From Edaphochlamys debaryana (taxonomy: Eukaryota > Chlorophyta > Chlorophyceae > Chlamydomonadales), in the NCBI GenBank assembly GCA_016858145.1, contig JAEHOE010000027.1:682001-746000 (forward strand): a stretch of 64,000 nt of DNA. Reading direction: 5' to 3'. Position numbers and translations under genes: made by a program. Every line of letters starts with the position of its first letter. Position 1 is the first letter of the stretch. Of the stretch, positions 23,868-37,000 are shown in pieces. The notes below the pieces were generated by a model. It saw only the letters and a program-made list of their open reading frames with translations. It had not been told where the DNA came from and did not search any database.

Positions 23868-24831
23868 TCGAAGCTAGCGCACGGTTCTTGAGCGCATTAC
23901 TACCTAGGCGAGCATGTGACAGAAACGAGCGGGCGGGCGGGGCAGCAGCGAGCGCTGTCTCAAGTTATGGTCATGGGGGTCTGCAGCACTGCTGCGGTTT
24001 GTGGAGCGTAAGCCTCCTGACGACTGAGAGAGCGCCGACAGCCTGTTGCTTGGTTGACGCACGCCTCCCTATCTACCTGAATGGGTGTAGCGGATGGATT
24101 GATTAGATTGATGGCAACGGCCCTTGCAGAGATACTCCAGCGCTGGAAACATCGGTTCACCAAGCTCCCGCAACTCCTTCTGGTAGACTAGTCGCGTGAG
24201 CGTTATGACTGTCAGCGGTGTTGATTGATGGTGCTGGACTCGTGGGGTCGAAGGGAGAGGGGGCTCAAGAGGCTTCCGGATAGCAGCTCGCTAACTGCTT
24301 ACCGCTTTACTACCCGTGTGTACGTGGGAGCGGCTCTGCATAATGCAACATAGCTTCAGATCCGGCGGTTGCATGCAGGTCTGTCTTTGAATGACTGAAG
24401 TTAGTTGAGGTGGGTGGGTGCGCAAGGCGCAAGATACCACGATGCTCAATTCAATGCGGGAACGGCGATGGCTCACACGAACAGGCTTACTTTCTTCTGC
24501 CAAGGGAGGGCCTGGGCTGGGCCTGGGACTCAGCAGCTAGCCGGTGTGCTAGCCCATGCCTTGCTTGGAGGTTCATCATCGTAAAAGATATCCTTGATCT
24601 GGGAAGGCGCAGGGGCGGCCAGGCGTGTGGTCCGAGGGACACAAATATGGTTGGGCTGCTAGCTGTGCAGCTGTGCCCGCCGGCTGTGTCGGCATGCTGG
24701 GGTTGTATTAGTTGTATGGCTGTTGCCTCCATGGGCTGATCGGCCGATGAAGAGCCAGTGCATGGGAGCGCGTGAAGCTGGCAGGTTGATGCCGCCTGCC
24801 GTACACGACTATGGTGATCTGCCGTAACGGC
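23868..24831. other. Intergenic region after the phosphodiesterase gene
   Basis: The composition is less GC-rich than in the genes. I see no supported gene or RNA. It ends at the target-site copy of the small LINE tail that follows. Confidence 0.4.
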
Positions 24832-24904
24832 GACGGCCCCTCCGGGCCGTCCCCTTAACACACGCCAGGGCTATGCCCGGCGTAGCATCTTATTATCATT
24901 ATTA
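24832..24904 (+). mobile_element. 5'-truncated LINE 3' end with target-site duplication
   Basis: The 73-bp insert starts in a G/C hairpin (GACGGCCCC then GGGCCGTCC) and continues CTTAACACACGCCAGGG to a TTATTA-type simple tail. It is flanked by ATCTGCCGTAMCGGC at 24817-24831 and 24905-24919, which match at 14 of 15 positions. The same hairpin, CACGCCAGGG block and simple tail occur at the end of the LINE fragment at 61078-61352 and, in reverse, at the tail of the SINE near 51795-51845. This is a heavily 5'-truncated copy, typical of target-primed reverse transcription. Confidence 0.6.
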
Positions 24905-24919
24905 ATCTGCCGTACCGGC

Positions 24920-27072
24920 ACTTCGGCCGTTCGGCCTGCCGGGGTGCCGGGGTTGAGTACGTACGTGGAGAGCTCGGCCCTTGCTAGGGTAACGGGTCCA
25001 AAGTTCATCGGCGACCACGACCGGGGGTAATAGTGTTATGCGGCATTTGGTATGCTGATTGCCCACCATTTTGGTGGTTCGGCTGGGCTGGTGAACAGCC
25101 TTGGCTGTTTGCGGACAGGTCACTATGCCGCTGTCATTCATGGGCTGCCATGGTTGCCCGCCGCATCAGGTGTTGCCAGCTTGCTGGTGAGGACGGCCTT
25201 CATCCTTATTGCTCATACACGGTTTGAAGTTGCAGCGAGCTCCTTTGGGACAAGCTGATTGAGGCATAGGCGTCGTAATGTGTCACTGCTCCTCTTGGTG
25301 AGCACTGCCACACGTCACCAGGGACATGTTGGTTGCAGTTGGGCACGCGCCAATGTCATTGAGTTGGCTGGAGCTGTCACAGGTGGCTGATTCCAATCGT
25401 GCTGCCGGTTTACAATGTCACAGGACCGCCAGGCGCCCTCGCTGTTTCACATGGAGTTGTGCGCGGCGTCACGTTTAAGCAATGATGGGAGACGACTTCT
25501 TGGAACCTTTTAGTGCGCTTGGTGGGATGATATTGACGGCTCAAACCCGTCTTGAAAGTACGCGCATGCAATGCTAGAGTCGTAGAGGGCGGGCTGTGTT
25601 TGTGCCCAGCAGCCCCGGGCCGCGCACTCCGCTGGGCAAGCTGCAGCCCGCGGGGTCCGGCGCTCGCGTTTGTAGTGCTATCAAAGAACGGGGGTGTTGC
25701 CGCCGGGCTGTGCAGTAGACTGGTGGTGGGATAGAAGGGCTAGAGACCTGGGACAGGGTGGGCCCAAGGGTGGGGAGGAGGTAGGGTGGGGGGATTCCGG
25801 GGGGGTCAAAATAAAGCAAAGCGCAATGCAGGGCAATTAAATTTCCAGGGGGGTGCCTTTTCCCTGGCCCTACCATCTGCATGGGCAGCTGCCCTCGACT
25901 ACCGCGACACTAGGTTGATTGTGTTTTTGGGCTGAGCCGCAGTCAGGCTCTGCGGGCGGCGAAGCCCCCCAGGATTACCCCGTGTCGTGTGACGTGGAAC
26001 TTGAGGGTTGCTCTTGTCGGCTCTGACGGGAGCTGTGGTCATCATTGCTCTGGGAGGCAGTCGGCGGGTTAGTTCCGGCCCTGAACTGGGCGGCACTATT
26101 GGGACCCGTCAGCTAGACTTGTTATTTCGCCACCAGCGAATGCGCCACGTCGGGGGCTGCTAATGCGCCCATCAAGGTACTATTGAGCATGGGCGCTGGC
26201 TGGCATCTGAGCAGGCCTGAGGATTCTAGTAGGCTCCATTGTTGGATTTTAGTGGCGGCATGCGATCACTTCGATGATAAGCACTCGGGACAGAGGGTCG
26301 CTGCCTGCTCAGCAGCACACGCTGCGAAGGAAAGTGATGAGGGTGCAGAGGCGGTAATGCGGGACTGGGGCCATGCCCAATCCTAACCACCGCCCGGTGG
26401 GCCCAGGAGTCCTGGATTGAAAACCAGACGGCGGTTTACTGACCCGACCTGGATGACAGATCATACCGGTACCGGCTGCAAGGGGCTGGCAGACTGGGTG
26501 CAAGGATGCTCCTGTTCATTCCTGAGCCCTTGCTTACAAATCGCCAGCATGCCCGGGTGAGTACCACAGCAACCCAACTTGACGCCACCACCCCACGACT
26601 TCTAGATAAAGCTGGGGGCATCTAGGTATGCAGCCAATTCACCACAACAGCTCGACCTGGCACACCAGCCTCTGAACTCAACCGCCACACATCCAACAAC
26701 TAGTTGCTGTCAAAGCGGTGCCCTCAACCAGCAGAAGTCCCTCAACAACACCGAAGTCATAGAGGCATCCATGCATGTATGGCCTTCCCTCCAACCCCCG
26801 GACAGATCCATGTGCCCCTCCTGGGTGTCCACATATTGAAATGCCCGTACTCATGTTCCCTGCACCTTTAATGGTAACACCCCTGCCCAAATAAACCGTG
26901 CGGAATCAGGAGCCGCTTGACCACTTTGCCCAGCGCCTGCGAATGGGACCTCCACTGCTGAAGGTGCATGCCGCCCCATGTGCAGCCCTCCCCCCGGCGG
27001 CTTCTGCCGCTCCCAACTCTTCCTCCACCCTCGCTCCTCCTCCCGCTCCGTCCCTCACAGCACAGCATCTGC
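24920..27072. other. Intergenic region with a duplicated block near its right end
   Basis: No gene is supported between 24920 and 26380. From about 26380 to 27072 the sequence is the 3' flank of the leucine-rich gene on the minus strand and is repeated, with divergence, at 15130-15660. The shared blocks keep the same order and orientation. Confidence 0.5.
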
Positions 27073-29056
27073 TCAAGCGGGGCCCATGAGCACCAGCGAC
27101 CGCCCGGGCTGCTGGAAGCGCTGCTCAGCCTCCGCGGGCACGCTGGCGGGGAGGGAGCAGTAGCTGAGCGTCAGACGCTGCACGGGATGAAAGGGAGGGC
27201 GGGCACAACTGAAGTTGCCAGACGGCTTGGGCTGCGGCACACATTCATAGTTGTCATTGGCCATGGAGCGGCAGTACAAGCAGTTGACAATGTCCCAACA
27301 CCAACACCAGGCTACGTACGGTGCTATGCCGGTTTAGTCATGCGCACCTGCAGACCCGGCAGGCAGTGGTCCACGGCGGCGACGTCCTCCGCGCGGAGAG
27401 CGAAGCGATCCAGGCTCAACTCCTGCAGCCCCGCTCTGCCCCAGGCGCTCAGCCAGCGGCCGTGACCCTCCTCACCCGCGGGCGGCAGGGCCGGCGCACC
27501 CTCAGCGCCAAAGCTCAGGGAGAGGCAGCGGGGGGAGCCCGGCGGGGCGACCCACCGCCCCACCAGGACTGCGCCGATGCGGCACAGCACCTCCTCCACC
27601 TCCGCCCCCATGCGGCCGTCGTAGCCGTCGTCCGCCATGAACATGTGGTAGTGCAGGTCCCCGAACTGCAGCTCCGCATCCGCCGGCAGGCGAAGCCCAA
27701 GCAGGTCCTCCAGGGTCTGCTGGCGGCCGTGCTCCAGAGGCAGGACGCGGAGTCCCTCAGGGGCAGCCTGCGGCTCCTCCTCCGCCTCCGGCAGGACCAG
27801 GCGGCCAACGGTGAGGCGCGTGAGAGCGCGTAGTTCCGCCAGGCTGCTGTCGGGCTGCAGCACCGCGTTGCTGAGGTGCAGCTCCTCCAGCCCCGATAGC
27901 TTCGTGTAGTTCTTCAGGGAGTGGATGGGAGAAGAGCTGAACTCGCCGCCAAGGGTCAGGGAGCGCAGGCCGCTGAGGGGCGCCAGCATGCTCGCCAGCG
28001 CCGCCAGCGTCATCCAGCACCACCGTTCATCGGCGTGCGACGCGTGCAGCTCGAGAGCCCGCAGCTGAGTCACGGCTGACAGCTGGGGAACCATCACAAC
28101 TGCGCCAAACGCTTTGGCGTGGAGGCTGAGCTCCGTCACGGCAGCCGCCGAGCGTGCGGAGAGGGCTGCCAACAGACCCACTGGCAGCTCAGCCACCGGG
28201 CACACCGGCAGTTGGACCCAGGCCCCTGAGTTTGTCTCCACGTAGACCGTGGCTTGGACCAGCTCGAGCCGCCGCAGCGCTGGCAGTAAGGGCGGCGGCG
28301 GCGGCGGCGGCGCAGCAGCAGCAGAAGCGGCGGCGGCGGGGGGGTCGGGGTCGCTGGGGCCGAGCAGGACGGCGATGCCCTCAACAGCATGGGGGGGGGG
28401 GGGAAACCGTCGCCAAGGTCGCCGGGCCCGCACCCGCAGGGCAGTACCAGCTCCTCCAGGCACGGCAGCTGCCGGCCGATCAAGCGAGCGACGCCTGGTG
28501 TGAGCAGCTGAACCTTGAGGGTGAGCTTGGTGGTGGGCAGCGGGGCCCGTGGGGCGCTGAAGAACTCCATGCTGAAGAGGGGGCGACGGGGAGGGGGTGT
28601 GAAGGAGGGGAGCGAGGCAGGGCACGAGGCTCGGGGGGCGGGGCAGTCGGGGGGCGAGGGCCCAGGCGGGGCACGCACAGCCGGGCATGGCAGAGGGTCG
28701 CGGGCAACAAGGGGGAACACGCCAGCACCAGCACCCTGGCCATAGGAGCCACTTACGCAGCATCAGGCAGCATCAGCTCCCACGAAACCAGCCCCAGCTC
28801 TAGCGGGCGGCAGTCGCCGCGCTCCAGCATGCGGGTCGCGAGCTGCAGCTGCGTGCGACGTTTCCTCACTGGACGGCAAGCTCCACTCCAGGTCACTCAG
28901 CGCCTTCAGGCTCGCATCGCCCGCCGCACAAGCCGCGCGGCTGAGCAGGCGGAAGGCGCCAATGTCTTGGCGCTGGAGGCAACGCACAGCTCGAGGAGCT
29001 AGGTCGCCCGTGAGCAGGTCGCCCACTGAGGCGGGTCGTGCGCCGGTGGCGGCCAT
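27073..29056 (-). CDS. Leucine-rich repeat-like protein with two apparent frameshifts
   Basis: Minus-strand exons: 29056 to about 28757 (with a frame change near 28865), 28571-27348, and 27177-27073 ending in AEAEQRFQQPGRSLVLMGPA and a stop. The body has leucine-patterned segments (LRALELHASHADERW, LSGLRSLTLGGEFSSS, LSGLEELHLSNAVL, LQELSLDRFALRAED) typical of a leucine-rich repeat fold, and the N-terminus (LQRQDIGAFRLLSRAAC) is F-box-like. Two breaks are visible: one between the first block and LQLATRMLERGDCRPLEL, and one at a run of 13 G (plus strand, near 28390-28402), after which the homologous frame changes. Both may be assembly errors in homopolymers or true lesions. A partial duplicate of the gene end lies at 15130-15760. 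The partner and function are unknown. Confidence 0.6.
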
Positions 29057-29359
29057 GGCTGGGAGCGGGGCTCTTGAGCTAGTGGGTGGGTTGAAGGGGG
29101 AGCTGATGGGCTGTGGCGAGAAGCCGAGTGCAGATGTAGTGGCTTTATGCGATATGCGTCGATATCGTGGGCAAGTCCAAAGAACCTTTCAGGATTACCC
29201 GCCGGTAGCCGGCCTTCGCCCCTCCCGCCGCTTCGGGATGTCACAGCAACCGCCCGTCCCGCGCTCCCGCCACCCTCCGCCAACCCCTGCGCAAGGTTGA
29301 GGCAGTGCACGATCCCATTCGTACCCTCCCGCCCATCATCACGCCTCAACTCACCCCGC

Positions 29360-32300
29360 TCATGCGGACGCCCCCTCCGCCCCCTCGCCAGCCACTGGCT
29401 GCAACCCCTGCCCCTCCCCAACCTGCCCCCGCGCCTTTCCCCCACCGCCTCCCCCGCACCCCCTGGACGCCACGTGCGCCCACGTGAGCGCGCAGGACAG
29501 CCCCACCGACCCAAGCGACAGCAGCATGAGCCAGTGGAAGCGGGTGGGGTCGGGGCAGGCTAGGGCCGCAACGAAGGACAGCAGCTCGAAGCCAGCCTGG
29601 AGGCTGTTCTGAACGCCGTACACCGTACCTGCATGCCGTACACACGGGCCGTACGTGTCAGGTAGGTAGGCAGGTCAGAGCGATAGAAGCACACACGCCC
29701 CAGGGCACACTGCCCCGGCACACTGCCCACCGTACAAACACCGTACGGCAGCACCCATGCGTACCACCGAGCCCCGTACTCGTCACCCAGCCTGCCGTAT
29801 ACCCGTAACCCCTCACCCAGTTGCGACTGCGGCACCTCCTCCTGAATGAGCTGCATGAGCGCCAGGTCGAACAGCCACAGCCCCGTGCGGCTGCCCACCA
29901 CCCCGGCCACCAGCAGCCGCACGGAGGCAGGGGCCGGCCGCCAGCCGCCGCCGCTGGCCTGCGCCGCCGCCAGCGCCGCCAGCGCCACGGGCAGCACACC
30001 GGCGGCCAGGCAGGCCTAGGGGAGGGGGTGTGGGAGGGGAGGGAGGGGCACAGAGGGGGTGAGCTGGACGGGATGGTAACGCCTCGGGGCCAGGGAGAGG
30101 GAGGCGCGGCAGGGGGCCAGGGCAAGGTTGGCACACAGGATTTAACGAGAGGGGGCGGGCTCATGAGTGGCCCATCGGGCGGAGTTGGGCTTCGGCGCTC
30201 CCCCGCCCCGCCCCCAACCCCGCCCATGCCCCACCAGCTGCTCCGGGCACACAGGGGTGAGCTCAGCGGGGTAGATAGCATTGCCCGGAAGCATGCAGGT
30301 GGGAGCGGGGCTCCAGAAGGCAGGAGGACGACAAAGCCCGCGCCCCCACGCTCACCAGCTGCTCCGTGATCCCCACCACCGCCGCCGCCCGCAGCCCCAC
30401 GGTCCGCTGCAGCAGCGGGAACAGCACGGTGGCGGCCAGGCCCGTGAGGGCGCCCGCGCCCCGGTACACCGACACCTCGGCCTCGGTCAGCCCGCTCCAC
30501 CTGGGGGGGAGGGGCGGGGGTGGGGGTGTAAGAGGAGTGGGGCGGGAAGGCAGGTAAGGATTTACACGGGTAATAGCCCGCGTCGTACAGAGGAGCCCAA
30601 GGCTTCCACAGGGCGCATGTCCCTAGATGCAGGCCGTCGGAATGCGAAAGGTGTCCATTGGTCCGCTATTTATGTGGAGCGCACGGCATGCAAAACCTAG
30701 CAAGGCATGCACGCAAACCTAGCCCAGCCCGCCTACGCGCACGCACTTGAGGTACGACGTCATGAGTGCGTGCAGCGACAGTACGGACATGTACAGCACG
30801 GCCAGCGCCACGCACGGCAGCGCGATGGGCTGTACGGCATACGTGCGCCAGGCGCCGCCGTAGATCTTGATGTGCCGTACGATGCGCCCCAGGGTGCCCT
30901 GCTTCCGTGGCGCGCTGGAAGATCCCGGCAGCAGGGGCTGTCCCAGCGAGGCCTCTCCTTCGCCCTGTACGGCGCTGACGTCATCCCCATCTGGAGATCC
31001 CTCGGGATCTGCCGTAACAGCAGTTGACTGGGCGTCGGATGCGGCGGTGGCCGCCGCCGCCTTGGGAGCCCTGGGGGCGGGGGACGAGGTCGTGGAGGTT
31101 CAGGGCATGGAGCAAGTCCAAGGCGCGTGAAGAGAATATGAGGGACGGGACAGTCGGGCACATGTAATCCTGACCGGCTTTGCCCCTCCCACAGCAGCCG
31201 TCACGCCACCGATTGGGCCCAGCTCCCTAAACGGGCCAGGCCCAACACCATGCCGGGGCCAGATAGCACACGGCACACAGTAGGGCCCGGGGCCCCGACC
31301 AGCTACGGCCACGCGCCTCTGATCTGAAAGGCCACAGCCCCACCTGAGGGCGGGTGAAGCATGGAACGCCCACTGCAGCAACAGCACCTGTGGCGGCATG
31401 GGGGACGGGCGCACGGCAAGGAAACAGAAGAGCGGCACAGGTGAGAAAACCTGCGAGCGCCTGCGGGGGCGGGCGCACGATAAAGAAAGCCGCAGGTGGG
31501 AAGGGTTGCCAAGCGCCTGACCACGCACCCTACCTTCCAGCTCAACCTTCTGGCCATGCTCCTCACTCTGTCCCTCCACCCTCCCTCACCCCATCCCCTC
31601 CTCACCTCCGGTACGAACGCGCTCGCGCAGTACGCCGCCATCACCGCCGCCGCGGGCAGCGGCCCCGCAAACGTCATGAGCACTCCCGCGCCAAAGGGCG
31701 CCGCCAGCACCACCCCCAGGTCGATGGCCCGCATGAGGGAGTTGAGGTCGGACAGGGCGGTGGGGCCCGCGCCCGCACACAGCGCCGCCACGGACTCCCG
31801 CTCCATGGCGATCTGCACCCCCGAGTTGCCCACGGTGCTGAGCGCGCCCAGGACCGTTAGGGTCCACAGCAGGGCCCACCAGATCTGGGGGGCGGGGAAG
31901 GGGCCGGGAAAGGGGCGTGTGGGAGGGGTGGTGGGCAGGCGTGTGGGAGGGGTGGTGGGCAGGCGTGTGGGGGTGTCGGGACGCGGGTCGATCAAAGCAG
32001 GTGGATGAGTGGCCCGGACAGGGGGCATGTGACTCACCCACTCCGGCTCCCACCCGTCCTTCCCGCGCCACAGGAGCAGCAGGGCCGCCAGGGCGCTGGC
32101 GCAAATGGCCTGGTTCTGGAGGAACAGCATGGCCCGAGCGCCTGGCAGCCGCTCACGCCTGTATAAGAACACATGCAAAGACGACGGAGGTGTGTGTTCG
32201 GGGAATAGCGAGGGGCAGTGAGTAGAGGGTGGTGAGGATGAGTGTATGCGTGTGTGTGAGGGGGATTGCGAGGGGCAGTGGGTAGAGGGTGGCAAGGATG

Positions 32301-32774
32301 CGAGGAGGGGCCGTCCCGGCGGATGGTCGCCACCGACCTGTCGAGGTAGGTGCCCACCACGGGCGAGAGCAGCAGGCTGGACAGGTTCTCCAGCAGGCCG
32401 TATGCAACCACCATGAGCAGGGAGTCGGGATAGAGCTCTATGAGCAGCAGCGCGACCTGGGGCAGCGAGCCAAGAGACAGGGATGATGGCGGGCATTCGT
32501 GGAGGGTTTCGACCTCCGGAGCGCATATGATGCCCCAGCCTAGTCAATTTAGCACTGAGAGGATACTTGAGAACGCTGGAAAGCGAGCCCGTTCGCCTCA
32601 AGAAGACATGCGGTCAATCAGCTTTCGCCACCGGCTCACCATGAACTCCCAGCTGCGCGCCGCGATGGCAGCAAGAGAGTAGCTCAAACATAGAAACGTC
32701 TTGGCTCGGCGGTGTGCGCCCGGTTCGTGGATTCCAAAGTCGGGGCCCGCTTCTGGGGCTCCGTTTGGCGCCAT
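29360..32774 (-). CDS. FPN: Ferroportin-type iron exporter (SLC40 family)
   Basis: Nine exons on the minus strand: 32774-32640, 32456-32338, 32158-32038, 31884-31606, 31387-31344, 31070-30747, 30500-30356, 30015-29817, 29628-29360; all phases close and give 544 residues. Family landmarks in order: RSWEFM in the first membrane helix, AYGLLENLSSLLLSPVVG then YLDR, SGVQIAMERESVAAL, LMRAIDLGVVLAAPFGAGV, a cytosolic loop with a Glu/Ser-rich tract, WRTYAVQPIALPCVALAV with YLKWSGL, SRTGLWLFDLALMQLIQE, and GVQNSLQAGFELLSFV. Ferroportins export ferrous iron across the plasma or organelle membrane. The length matches the family, and the C-terminal tail is Gly-rich. Exon 5 (44 nt) is short and rests mainly on phase. 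Introns 2 and 3 hold G/T-rich tandem repeats. Confidence 0.9.
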
Positions 32775-34066
32775 GGCTAAGAGCTACTGTCTATCAGAGT
32801 AACTGTGTTACCAGCTCCGGGTCCAAGTAGGGGATTAACGACTCGGCGGCGGGAATCCTCCTTCGTAGTACGCGTACTGCGGCATCAGGCGCCGGAACGC
32901 AGCCTGCGGCGAAGCAGACGACTGATTGGGACTGAGGGACTATTAGTCCGTATTGCAGGAGCGGGCGCTAGGCCCGGGAATGCCGGTAGGCTGGATTACT
33001 GCACTTCCCTGTTCCAGAGTGGAAGTGTGGAACTGCCGAACTGCATGCCGGACCTCCCCACACGCCCACACCACCGCTACCCGTCTCTTGGCCCTTTCGG
33101 CCTTCAGCAGCCATAGCACAGCCCCCACCGCTCCCCGCGTCTTGACTACGGTAGTGCTTCCCCGACCATCCTGCCAGTGTCAACCTCGCCGCTTTCCTCC
33201 TCCCTGCACCGCCCCTCGTCCTCCCAGACTAGGAATGGGATCCATCACGGCCATTCCACAGCGCTCCCGTTTTCCCAAATTGCAACCTACGACGGACATT
33301 TCTAGAGCCACAGTTCGCCTCGCCCTCACTATGCTCGTGCAGCGAAGGTAAGAGAGGGTCAGAGCACGTCATGACAGCACATCCCCCCAAAAATCAATCC
33401 ACCAACCACACTCTACCTGCCCCGGTATACACATACCACTAGCATACGCAGAGCTCCTATCGCTTCCTACAGCCCAGGCCGCCTCCCTCATAGAGCGAAG
33501 CAGAAGGAAGCGACCCCGTGTTTACCACTCTCTGCTCGGCCCACTGCTGTCTCGGTAATAGAAGAACAGGAGCCCCAATACGGTAACGGTAGTTACCACT
33601 CAATCAAAGTTGCGGGGAACCACTGCGCCCGCTACCGCCTCTTCCCGCTGTGCGTGGTCTGTGTGGTCAAATCCGGCTGATTCTCCCTTGAGTGAAGCCC
33701 CCAATCACCCCGCTGAAAGGATGAGACCGATAAACCGAATCGAGGTCCCCTCATCCACGACGTAGAAGTGAGGTGCTGCATTAACTAGCCCGACACCCCC
33801 CCCCCCCCCCCCCCCCCCCCACAACACATACCCCGGCTCAGCCCCCGTTCTCCTTGGAGCCCCAAGCTAAGCTCATTCCCCCCTCAGAAGAAAACGATGT
33901 GGGTCGATGAGAGTCCTTCAGCGGCGATGCAGCAATGCGCGCTATGAGCCCCCTCCCGTCCCTGGCCCGTGTGGGTTGGCAAGCCCCCCAGAAAGCTCAG
34001 TAGATGATGGCGTGGGTTGATGAGCCCCTGCCTCCTTTCCGGCAGGCTAGCTCAAGTACGGCAGGC
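32775..34066. other. Intergenic region between ferroportin and MRS2
   Basis: This is upstream of the ferroportin start and downstream of the MRS2 stop, both on the minus strand, so the ferroportin promoter should lie at its left side. No gene is supported. It contains a 25-bp C run (33796-33820). Confidence 0.45.
33796..33820. repeat. Homopolymer run of 25 C
   Basis: An uninterrupted C tract in the spacer. Its true length may differ from the assembly. Confidence 0.9.
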
Positions 34067-37000
34067 TCAGTAAATGATGAGCTTGGCCCTCCACAGCCAC
34101 GTGACGAAGCCCACCAGCAGGCCCAGACCGATCACGGAGGAGCCCACGGACACCTGAGAGGGAGTGTGAGGAGGGGTGGGGTGGGGTACGGAGTGAGGTG
34201 GCGGGTGGGGAGGCGAGGCGGACGGCGCGTACAGGGCTGATACTCCGGCCTGGCCGTCTGACGATTGCCATTTCGGATTCCCCGGCTTGCCTGCATCAAC
34301 ACGTCTGGCGTCTTCTCCAGGGCCCTACCGGTCTTCCTCCCTCGCCTGTCAGCCCCCATCCCTCCTGTTGCGCCTCCCCTCCCTGCCAGCCCTTCCCCAA
34401 ACCCCCTCCTCGCCTGCATGAACACGTTGGGCGCCTCCTCCAGGCCGCTCCACAGGTTCATTCCGAACCAGGCGCCCACCACGGTCATCATGGCCAGCAC
34501 GGTGGTGAAGGCGGTGAGGATGAGGTCAATGGTGATGAGCTGGGGGGGCGGGGGGGGAGGGGAGGCGGGTAGGTGGGATGGGTGAAGGCAGGCGCGTGTA
34601 TCGCTTGCCATGCCGTAGAGGTACGGAAGCATGGGCATCCAGCAGCACCGGATCCAGGCCCGGACCGCTGGATTCTGGATTCTGGGACTCATCTCCTCTG
34701 TCAGCAGAGAATCCCATCCGACCAATCCCGCCCCCACCTGGTTCCGGTGCTGGTCCAGTTTGATGTTGACCAGGTCCTCCGTGTCACCGATATACTCGTG
34801 CAGCGTCTGGGGTGGTGGTGTGTGGGGGAAGGGGGGATAAATCCCTGATAAATCCCTGATAAATCCCTGATGAATCCCTGATAAACAGGCGCTGCGGCTC
34901 GAAGCAGCACCGCACGACACACCGTACGATGTCGTACCTGCAGCTTGTTGTACGTGTTGTCCACGTGCATGAAGTACGTCTCCAGTAACATCTCCACCAC
35001 CGCCGTCTCCGCCTCCTCAACGGAGCTGTGGGGGGAAGTGGGGGCAGGGGAGAGGGGAGAGGTAACGCCAACGGGGGACTGGCCAACCTGCCCCCGCCCC
35101 ACCTGACGCAGTGACGGGAGTGTTTGCAGGGACCGAACGCGTGTGGGGCGTAGGGGCGTCAGCCACTGACCGCTGACCGCCACGGACGTGGCCCCCCCTC
35201 CGCCCGTGGCCCCACCCCCACCTGCCGCTGGAGGCGCTCCCTCCCCACCTTCCATCCCACCCGCCCTCCTTCCTAGCTTCCTCCCCGCCTCCCCACTCCG
35301 TCTTCCCCTCACCCCCACTCCGTCTTCTCCTCCCCACCCCGTCTTCCCCTCACCCCCACACCTGTCGCTGAATGCCGACGAGCTGCTCCCGCTGCGCCCC
35401 TCACCCCTTCGTGCTCCGCAGCCCATTCCCGTTCCCCCCTCACCCCTAACCTGCCCCTCCCCACCCCGTCTGCCCCCCCCCCACCTGTCGCTGGATGCGC
35501 TGGAGCTGCTCCCGCTGCTGCGGCTGCCGGTGGTTGAGGCGGTGCTGTGGGCGTCAACCTGGGGGGGTGGGGTAGGGTGGGGAGGGGTAGGGGGGGTGGG
35601 TGGCGAGGGGTGGTAAGGAAAGCGAAAAACCAGGACCTGGCCTCCACTTCCACATTTTGTTCCTCTGCTCCCCTGCTCCCTGCTCCCCTGCTCCCTGGCC
35701 ACAAAGGCATGCGCCGCTTCAAGCACTGTCCCCCGCTCCCCGCCCGCCCCCATGGAATTCCCTTCGTCCCCCTCCTTACGTTGTTCGCCTCCGCCAGCTG
35801 CCGCCGCTCCTCCTGCTCGTGCAGCTCCTTGGCGGTTAGGTTGAGGTCGTGCATGTCTGAGTCATCGTCCAGGAACTTCTCCAGCACCTTAGTAAGGCAG
35901 GCGGGAGGCGAAGGGGCACGAGCGAAGGGGGGCTTCAATGAGCAATCGCCGAAAGCTGTCGCCCACACGAGCTTCTCCACACCGGCACGCAGGCGGGTGT
36001 TCTCTGGGTCGTCACTCACATGTCACGCGGGCAGGCAAAGCGGGTGTTGTCTCCACGATAAAGGGGGCTGCCAAGGGTCCCAACCGCCCAACCGCCAACG
36101 ACCAACCGCTCACCTCCCGCACGGTCTCCACCCGCGTGGTGAGGCGCACCAGGTTGTTCTTGATCCGCCGTACGCGCTCCAGGTGGGGGGAGCTGACCTG
36201 TCAGGGGAGGGAGGGTGGGGGGTGAGGGGGGAGAGCACCCGTGCCAGTCCCCCCCGGGGCCCGGCTTGCGCCCATGCCAACCCCTCGCTGTGCCCTTGCA
36301 GCCACTCCGCCCCGGCCGGCCCCGCATCCACCTTGTTGGCCAGAGCGTCCAGGGCGGGGTAGGCGGACGCCTCCAGCTCCTGGGTCAGGAAGTCCAGGTG
36401 GCCGGCCATCTGGGGGGTAGGGAGGGGTATTTTTTCGAGCGGGAAACGATAGGGAGGGGTGAAGTTGAGCGGGTAGGGGGACGGGTGAGTGTGAGGATAC
36501 GCTCCACGTGAAAGCGTCTGATATCACCCTAGCGAACGCCCCTTGCCTCCTTGCCCCCCTCCCCCCCCCTCTCACCACGTCCAGGCACACCTCCAGCGCC
36601 TTGAGCTCGAAGGGCAGGTCCAGGCCCAGGGTGGAGGGGCCGGGGGCCAGCTTCATCCGCTCGGCGTCCGTAAGGGCCTGGGGGGGGGGGTAGAGGCACG
36701 GAGGCAAGAGGGGGGAGAGGAGGGCAGAGGGAGGCTCGTCACGGCCGGGGGCAAGGCGGGGGGAGGCGGGTACCCTGTGGGCGGCGATTGGCGCGTACGG
36801 GGGCAAGGTGGGGGGGCATTGAGCTTGTGGCATAAACCCTCCTCCAACCTCTCCACCCCCTCCTTCCCTTCCAGCACCCCGCACCTGGAAGGACCGGGAC
36901 TGGGGCATGCCGTTGCCCCCTCCCGTGGCGGGGGAGGACAGGCGGCCCTTGAGCTCGTTGATGAAGCGCACCACCTTCTCGTCCTCTGGGGTGGTTGACA

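Noticed and set aside
32153..32601. Open frames on the minus strand through ferroportin introns
   Set aside because: They run across clear GT-AG introns whose removal restores the ferroportin protein; the intron parts are G/T tandem repeats.
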